From Rhodobacteraceae bacterium UBA6197 (GTDB lineage: Bacteria; Pseudomonadota; Alphaproteobacteria; Rhodobacterales; Rhodobacteraceae), in NCBI GenBank assembly GCA_002422085.1, contig DISZ01000019.1, positions 199,351-263,350 of the forward strand: 64,000 nt of DNA, written 5' to 3'. Below are positions 59,747 to 64,000 of this stretch, one piece after another. Position 1 is the stretch's first letter. The number at the start of each line of letters is the position of its first letter. The translations under genes were made by a program, and so were the position numbers. The notes beneath the pieces are model-generated. The model ran no database searches, was not told the DNA's origin, and worked only from the letters and a program-made list of their open reading frames with translations.

Positions 59747-60478
59747 TCAGACCCTTTCCCGCACTGGTTCGTCGCGCGCCACACGGCCATCAACAAAGAC
59801 CACGAGGCGGCGGGCAAAGCTGGCCATGTCCTCTTCATGGGTGACCATCACGATGGTCATGCCCTCGTCACGGTTCAGCGCGACCAGAAGCTCCATGATT
59901 TCATGGCTGCGGGTGGTGTCGAGGTTGCCCGTCGGCTCGTCCGCCAGAATGACCATCGGCTCTCCGGCCAATGCGCGCGCGATCGCCACGCGCTGCTGCT
60001 GGCCACCCGACAGTTGCGACGGATCGTGATGTTCGCGCCCCTGAAGACCGACCTTGGCAAGGGCCGCGCGGGCGCGGGTCTGCCGTTCGCTACGGGGCAA
60101 ACCTTTGTAAATCATTGGCAATTCAACATTTTCAAGCGCCGTGGTGCGGGCCAGAAGGTTGAAACCCTGAAACACAAAGCCAAGATAGTGGCGGCGCAAC
60201 AGGGCAAGCTGATCGCGATTCAAACCGGCCACCTCGACGCCGTTGAACAGATAGTGCCCCGAGGTGGGCCGGTCGAGGCAGCCGATGATATTCATCGCCG
60301 TCGATTTACCCGATCCCGAAGGGCCCATGATCGCCACGAATTCGCCCGCGTGGATCGTCAGATCGACCCCGTCGAGCGCCCGCACCTCGGCCTCGCCCTG
60401 CCCGTAGATGCGGCTGATGCCGCGCAGCTCGATCAGCGGCGGTGTCGGCGGCAGCGGCACAGGAAGCGGCGCGCCCAC
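59747..60478 (-). CDS. MacB/LolD-type ABC transporter ATP-binding protein
   Basis: 243 aa. Walker A GPSGSGKST, Q-loop VFQGFNLL, signature LSGGQQQRVAIARAL, Walker B VILADEPTGNLD and switch His in VTHEEDM. The start is probably the GTG at 60478, just after the adaptor stop (TGA then GTG). The longer frame reads through the end of the adaptor gene. In E. coli MacB these two parts are one polypeptide; here they are separate. Confidence 0.9.
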   Translation of the reverse strand: MGAPLPVPLPPTPPLIELRGISRIYGQGEAEVRALDGVDLTIHAGEFVAIMGPSGSGKSTAMNIIGCLDRPTSGHYLFNGVEVAGLNRDQLALLRRHYLGFVFQGFNLLARTTALENVELPMIYKGLPRSERQTRARAALAKVGLQGREHHDPSQLSGGQQQRVAIARALAGEPMVILADEPTGNLDTTRSHEIMELLVALNRDEGMTIVMVTHEEDMASFARRLVVFVDGRVARDEPVRERV

Positions 60479-60479
60479 C

Positions 60480-61730
60480 TCAGTCGGCCTCGCTTTGATC
60501 TGTGATCGCCGCGTCGCCGGGCGACAGGTCGTCGGACAGAACCGCGGTATGGCGGCCATTGGTTTCGCCCGCAGTTACCGTGACTTCGGTCGCCACGCCG
60601 TCCCGCAGAACCCAGATCGAATTGGTCGCGGCCGAGCCCTCCTGACCGCTGCCCGCGGGGCGCCGCGGCATGATCAGGCCGATCAGCCCGCCGCCAGAAC
60701 TGCTTTGATCCTGAAGCACTTGCGGCGGGGTAAAGCGCAGCGCGGCATTGGGCACCTGAAGCGCGTCTTCCAACCGCGCGACGACGATCGCGGCCGTCGC
60801 GGTCATGCCGGGGCGCAACAGGCGGTCGGTATTCTCGACCGACAGGACCGCCTTGTAGGTCACCACGCCATCGGTGGTTTCAGGGGCATAGCGCACCTGG
60901 GTAATCACCGCCGGAAAGTTGTGCCCGCTATAGGCATCGACGGTAAAATTCGCGGTGTTGCCCACCGCCACGCGGCCAATATCGGCCTCGTCGATATCGA
61001 CGCGCAGCTCCATCTGGCTCAGATCCTCGGCCAGGATGAACAGCGTCGGCGCCGACAAGGATGAGGCGACGATCTGCCCGACGTCGGCGGCGCGGTCCAG
61101 CACGACCCCCTTGATCGGCGACCGGATCGCCGCCTTTTCCAGATCGGCCTCTTGCAGCGTCAGATTGGCCTCGGCAAGGGTCAGATTGGCCTTGGCGATT
61201 TCTAGTTCGGCGTCGGCCCGTTGATGGGTGGCGGCGTAGGCGGCAAAATCGCGCTGCGAGGAAACGCCGCGCCGGTCCAGTTCTTTTTGCGAGTCGTAGT
61301 TGACCTGGGCTTCGCGGGCACTGGCCTCGGCCTGCGCCACCCGCCCGCGCGCCGCATCGCGCGAGGCCTGCGCATTGACCAGAATCGCCCTGAGCTTGGT
61401 GTCGTCAAGCCGCGCCAACACCTGCCCCACCGTCACCGCATCGTTGTAGTCCACCTCGACACTGGCCAAAGTGCCTGACAGTTCGGACGAGACCTCGACT
61501 TGTGTCGTCGGTTGCACGGTTCCGGTGGCGGTGACGGTCACCACCAAAGGGCCCTGCGTCACAGGTTCCGTCAAATAGCTGACCGTGCTGGCCCGCTGCG
61601 TCTGCGAAAACCACAGCCAGCCGCCCATGGCCAGCACGGCCAAGGCCGCCGCCGCCCACCAAAGCCGTCGCGACGGGCGCGCGCCCGCCAGAGAAAGCGT
61701 TTTTGCAATGTCTTCGCTGCTTTGTGTCAT
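60480..61730 (-). CDS. efflux periplasmic adaptor (membrane fusion protein), MacA-like
   Basis: 416 aa. One N-terminal helix (LWWAAAALAVLAMGGWLWF) and lipoyl-type halves around a coiled coil (~95-190, ASRDAARGRVAQAEASAREA). Beta-barrel domains follow, with GVVLDRAADVGQIVAS and LRVDIDEADIGRVAVGNTANFTVDAY split by family spacing. It links the permease to an outer-membrane channel, which is not encoded here. Pump substrate unknown. First gene of the three-gene operon. Confidence 0.9.
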   Translation of the reverse strand: MTQSSEDIAKTLSLAGARPSRRLWWAAAALAVLAMGGWLWFSQTQRASTVSYLTEPVTQGPLVVTVTATGTVQPTTQVEVSSELSGTLASVEVDYNDAVTVGQVLARLDDTKLRAILVNAQASRDAARGRVAQAEASAREAQVNYDSQKELDRRGVSSQRDFAAYAATHQRADAELEIAKANLTLAEANLTLQEADLEKAAIRSPIKGVVLDRAADVGQIVASSLSAPTLFILAEDLSQMELRVDIDEADIGRVAVGNTANFTVDAYSGHNFPAVITQVRYAPETTDGVVTYKAVLSVENTDRLLRPGMTATAAIVVARLEDALQVPNAALRFTPPQVLQDQSSSGGGLIGLIMPRRPAGSGQEGSAATNSIWVLRDGVATEVTVTAGETNGRHTAVLSDDLSPGDAAITDQSEAD

Positions 61731-62222
61731 GCCATCTTTCCGGGTCGATCCAAGCTCTGCAGATCTGCCTGCGGTTCGCGTCCGCTTGTGTTCAAATGCG
61801 CAGTAGCACCGTTTCCGTCGGAGAATTCAACCGGATCGGCAGGGTGCCCGCGACTTCGGGGGCTTTTGCCAGATCGGGGACGGCAAGATTAAAAGCGCCG
61901 GATGGGTTTGATACGCCGACAGCATGGTTTTCAAGCCGTGACAGCGACAAAAGCCGTGCCATTTCGACGCATCGCTTCGGGACGCGCCAATCCGGTTGTC
62001 GGATTGATCTGGGGTTTTCTCAACGACACCCCGTCGGGCCGGATGGCCAAGGTCAGCGCAAGACGACCCGAGTGCCGGTCTGCAATCGGGCGATCGACCC
62101 CGCACATAGGTGGCCAAGACGACCGCGCCGCCGCGGTCGTCTTTCGCTTAGCCAAGCTGTCTGACCGACTTTGATGCCCAGCCCCCGGCTGAACCGGAAA
62201 GCAGGCCTCGGGTCAGGGCCAT
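61731..62222. other. gene-free stretch between the efflux operon and the SDR gene
   Basis: About 490 bp. Open frames on both strands (up to ~150 codons) have basic, low-complexity translations with no recognisable family, and I do not call a gene. A strong hairpin at 62116-62143 is the only clear structure. Confidence 0.5.
62116..62143. terminator. strong 12-bp hairpin in the gap before the SDR gene
   Basis: AAGACGACCGCG / CGCGGTCGTCTT with loop CCGC, followed by TCGCTTA. It is placed ~80 bp past the stop of the minus-strand SDR gene. It may end SDR transcription or belong to an unseen transcript. Confidence 0.5.
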
Positions 62223-62927
62223 TCAGACGCTGCGCGTCAGACCACCGTCGATCCGCAGGTTCTGGCCGGTCATATAGCCGCCCACGTCGGACGCCAGATA
62301 CGAAATCAGCGACGAAACCTCTTCTGCACGACCATAACGGCCCATCGGAATGCGGGCGCGGCGGTCCTCGGTTTCCGGAAGGCTGTCGATAAAGCCGGGC
62401 AAGACGTTGTTCATGCGAATGTTCTCGGCCGCATATTTGTCCGAAAACAGCTTGGTGAAAGCGGCAAGCCCCGCGCGAAAGACGCCCGATGTCGGGAACA
62501 GCGGATCGGGCTCAAAGGCCGCGAAGGTCGAGATGTTGATGATCGCGCCGCCGCCCTGCGCCTGCATGATGGGGGTCACCAGCCGCACGGGGCGGATCAC
62601 ATTGAGCAGATAGACCTCCATGCCGGTGTGCCAGTCGTCGTCAGAGATCTCGAGCACGGGCCCCTTCGGGCCGTGTCCGGCAGAATTGACCAGAACATCG
62701 ACGCGGCCCCAGCGATCCTTTGCGCCTTGTACAAGCGTAGCAAGATCATCCGCCGAGCGGTTCGACCCGGTCACGCCAAAGCCGCCCAGTTCGGCCCCAA
62801 GCGCCTCGCCCTTGCCCGAGGACGACAGGATCCCGACCCGAAAGCCATCCGCCGCAAGGCGCCGCGCGGCATCGGCGCCCATACCACTGCCACCTGCGGT
62901 CACAAGCGCAACTTTTTCTACTGACAT
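62223..62927 (-). CDS. atypical short-chain dehydrogenase/reductase-like protein
   Basis: 234 aa. The Rossmann start is VALVTAGGSGMGADAARRLA (TAG in place of TGG), and NSAG replaces NNAG. The Ser region INISTFAAF is followed by PTSGVFRAGLAAFTKL, where the usual Y-x3-K is S147-x3-R151. It belongs to the divergent FabG-like SDR subgroup that lacks the standard catalytic tetrad. It is divergent from a LysR gene, which probably controls it. ATG 62927 (MSVEKV) is preferred; MMEDSMSV, five codons upstream, is possible. Confidence 0.82.
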   Translation of the reverse strand: MSVEKVALVTAGGSGMGADAARRLAADGFRVGILSSSGKGEALGAELGGFGVTGSNRSADDLATLVQGAKDRWGRVDVLVNSAGHGPKGPVLEISDDDWHTGMEVYLLNVIRPVRLVTPIMQAQGGGAIINISTFAAFEPDPLFPTSGVFRAGLAAFTKLFSDKYAAENIRMNNVLPGFIDSLPETEDRRARIPMGRYGRAEEVSSLISYLASDVGGYMTGQNLRIDGGLTRSV

Positions 62928-63027
62928 CGAATCCTCCATCATCGGTTCAGTGGCCGACCCTAATAGGTTTCCGGTCGCGCCACACATCAGGATTGATGCG
63001 GCGTGGCAGTAGGAATACTATCGGCAT

Positions 63028-63915
63028 ATGAATCCGCTTCCACCCCTGAACGCTTTACTTGCTTTTGACGCTGCCGGGCGTCATCTGAACTTTCGCGCCG
63101 CCGCTGACGAGCTTGGGGTGACGCAGGGCGCTGTGGCGCAACAGGTGCGCCGGCTTGAGGCCATTCTGGGGATGGCGCTCTTTGAACGGTTGCCCAAGGG
63201 GTTGGCCTTTACGCAAGCGGGGCGAAGCTATCACACGCGGGTCACGGTCGCGTTCGGTGACTTGCGCACCGCCACCGATATCTTGCGCCCGCAACCCGAC
63301 AAGGTTCTTGTCAGCGTCACGCCGACGTTTGCCGCGAAATGGCTGATCCCGAACCTGCCCGAGTTTTCGGCAGCGCATCCAACTATCGACCTGCGCATTC
63401 TGGCCACAGAGAAACTGTCCAGTTTTCATGGGGATGGGGTCGATATGGCGGTTCGCCAGACGCACCCCCCCTTCGGCGCGGCCTTGGAGGCCATCCGCCT
63501 GTTTCGGCAGGAAATCATCGCCGTGGCGGCGCCGCAGTTGTTGGCGGGCACGGCCCTGCCGCTTGCCCCCAAGGATCTGGCGCAACTGCCAAAGCTGCAT
63601 GATGCGCATGACCTCTGGCCCGATTTTCTGAGACTGCTGCGGATCGAAGATGAAGCCGCGCGCGGTCTGCGCCTGAGTCAGACAGCGCTTTCCATTGATG
63701 CCGCGCTTTCGGGCCAAGGGGTCGCCCTGGTCAGCCGCTTTCTTGTCACGCGCGAACTGGCTGCGGGGTATCTGGTTCAGGTCACGCCAGAGACGCTGTT
63801 TGGCAAGCAGGATTTCTATCTTCTGATCGAGCGCCGTCCCAAACGCAGCCCCGCGATCGATGCCGTTCTGCGCTGGCTATCGTCAAAGGCAATGCCACAG
63901 ACGCGATCTGGTTAG
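63028..63915 (+). CDS. LysR-family regulator, GcvA-like
   Basis: 295 aa. HTH at ~5-65 (LNALLAFDAAGRHLNFRAAA, TQGAVAQQVRRLEAILG) with FERLPKGLAFTQAG, the GcvA-type wing. The effector domain (~90-285) has VSVTPTFAAKWLIPNLPEF. Divergent from the SDR gene with a 100-bp shared control region. The last 85 bases of the window after it show no gene start. Confidence 0.9.
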   Translation: MNPLPPLNALLAFDAAGRHLNFRAAADELGVTQGAVAQQVRRLEAILGMALFERLPKGLAFTQAGRSYHTRVTVAFGDLRTATDILRPQPDKVLVSVTPTFAAKWLIPNLPEFSAAHPTIDLRILATEKLSSFHGDGVDMAVRQTHPPFGAALEAIRLFRQEIIAVAAPQLLAGTALPLAPKDLAQLPKLHDAHDLWPDFLRLLRIEDEAARGLRLSQTALSIDAALSGQGVALVSRFLVTRELAAGYLVQVTPETLFGKQDFYLLIERRPKRSPAIDAVLRWLSSKAMPQTRSG

Positions 63916-64000
63916 CGGCAACAGGTTTTTCGGGCGGCGTCAATGCCGGGGGGCGCAGATCGCGGATCGAGCCTCGGACCCGGCCCTTTTGTGTAGCGCG

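Noticed and set aside
61902..62174. 90-codon plus-strand frame in the gap before the SDR gene
   Set aside because: No recognisable family or ribosome binding site, and it overlaps the hairpin at 62116. Competing frames on both strands look equally good.
1..64000. Search for insertion sequences, phage, integrases, CRISPR arrays and restriction or defence genes
   Set aside because: None seen: no transposase, integrase, cas, toxin-antitoxin or methylase motif in any plausible frame. Both tRNA genes have no integrase beside them and no duplicated 3' end that I could find by eye.

Overview
The window is a chromosomal segment of a GC-rich alphaproteobacterium, most probably a member of the Rhodobacteraceae (Rhodobacter/Paracoccus/Rhodovulum relatives). 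The evidence is the CtaD and cytochrome c2 sequences, which closely resemble those of Rhodobacter; a phaZ / phaC-phaP-phaR cluster; perfect CtrA boxes (TTAA-N7-TTAAC); and a high coding density with no insertion sequence, prophage, CRISPR array or rRNA. I read it as ordinary core chromosome with no dedicated island, so most of the novelty is in domain architecture, degenerate active sites and small regulatory DNA.

Layout. 1-282: the end of an AEC-type carrier. 354-5047 (minus): a polyamine-type ABC importer (ATPase, binding protein, two permeases). 5370-5456: tRNA-Leu(GAG). 5645-10979: a peptidoglycan-binding exported protein, lipB, cytochrome c2, ctaD (aa3 oxidase subunit I) and a DUF2244 protein. 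11261-18703: a GatB/YqeY protein, carA, a CtrA-box-preceded MshEN-glycosyltransferase fusion, a GntR regulator, a HAD nucleotidase, a small membrane protein, a UbiH-type monooxygenase and a coiled-coil protein. 18880-26597: two tandem Lrp regulators divergent from ilvC, an aldehyde dehydrogenase, the folB-folP-glmM operon and a SleB-type cell-wall hydrolase. 26838-33058: a divergent pyruvate phosphate dikinase, then glyQ-DUF6446-glyS. 33251-40186: a SPOR/PG-binding pseudoprotease, trkH and pyruvate carboxylase. 40490-41148: tRNA-Gly(GCC) and a pseudo-receiver protein. 41319-46646: histidine genes hisB, hisH, (glsA, PP-loop ATPase, DUF2147), hisA, hisF, hisE. 46764-49304: LysR and a class III aminotransferase. 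49407-53858: the polyhydroxybutyrate cluster. 53922-64000: two alpha/beta hydrolases, thrS, cspA, an ArsC/Spx-like protein, a MacAB-like efflux system, an atypical SDR and a LysR regulator.

Connections between genes. The PHB genes form a complete make/store/degrade module under PhaR. A TGC palindrome of the PhaR type (CTGC-N3-GCAG) sits exactly in the spacer of the phaP promoter, and similar palindromes occur at the start of phaC and upstream of pyc, which suggests that PhaR also reaches anaplerotic carbon flow. Two perfect CtrA boxes lie 45-46 bp upstream of a glycosyltransferase with a type-II-secretion-like N-terminal domain and of a receiver-like protein that lacks its phosphoacceptor.

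Ten copies of a short dispersed repeat (two subtypes sharing a GCCGGAGGC-like tail) sit mainly just past gene 3' ends. Two pairs of them are inverted and could form long hairpins. Several proteins keep a familiar fold but have lost catalytic residues: a trypsin-like domain, an alpha/beta hydrolase with Ser to Trp, a response receiver and an SDR. All functional statements come from reading the sequence and from family knowledge; no database search was run.
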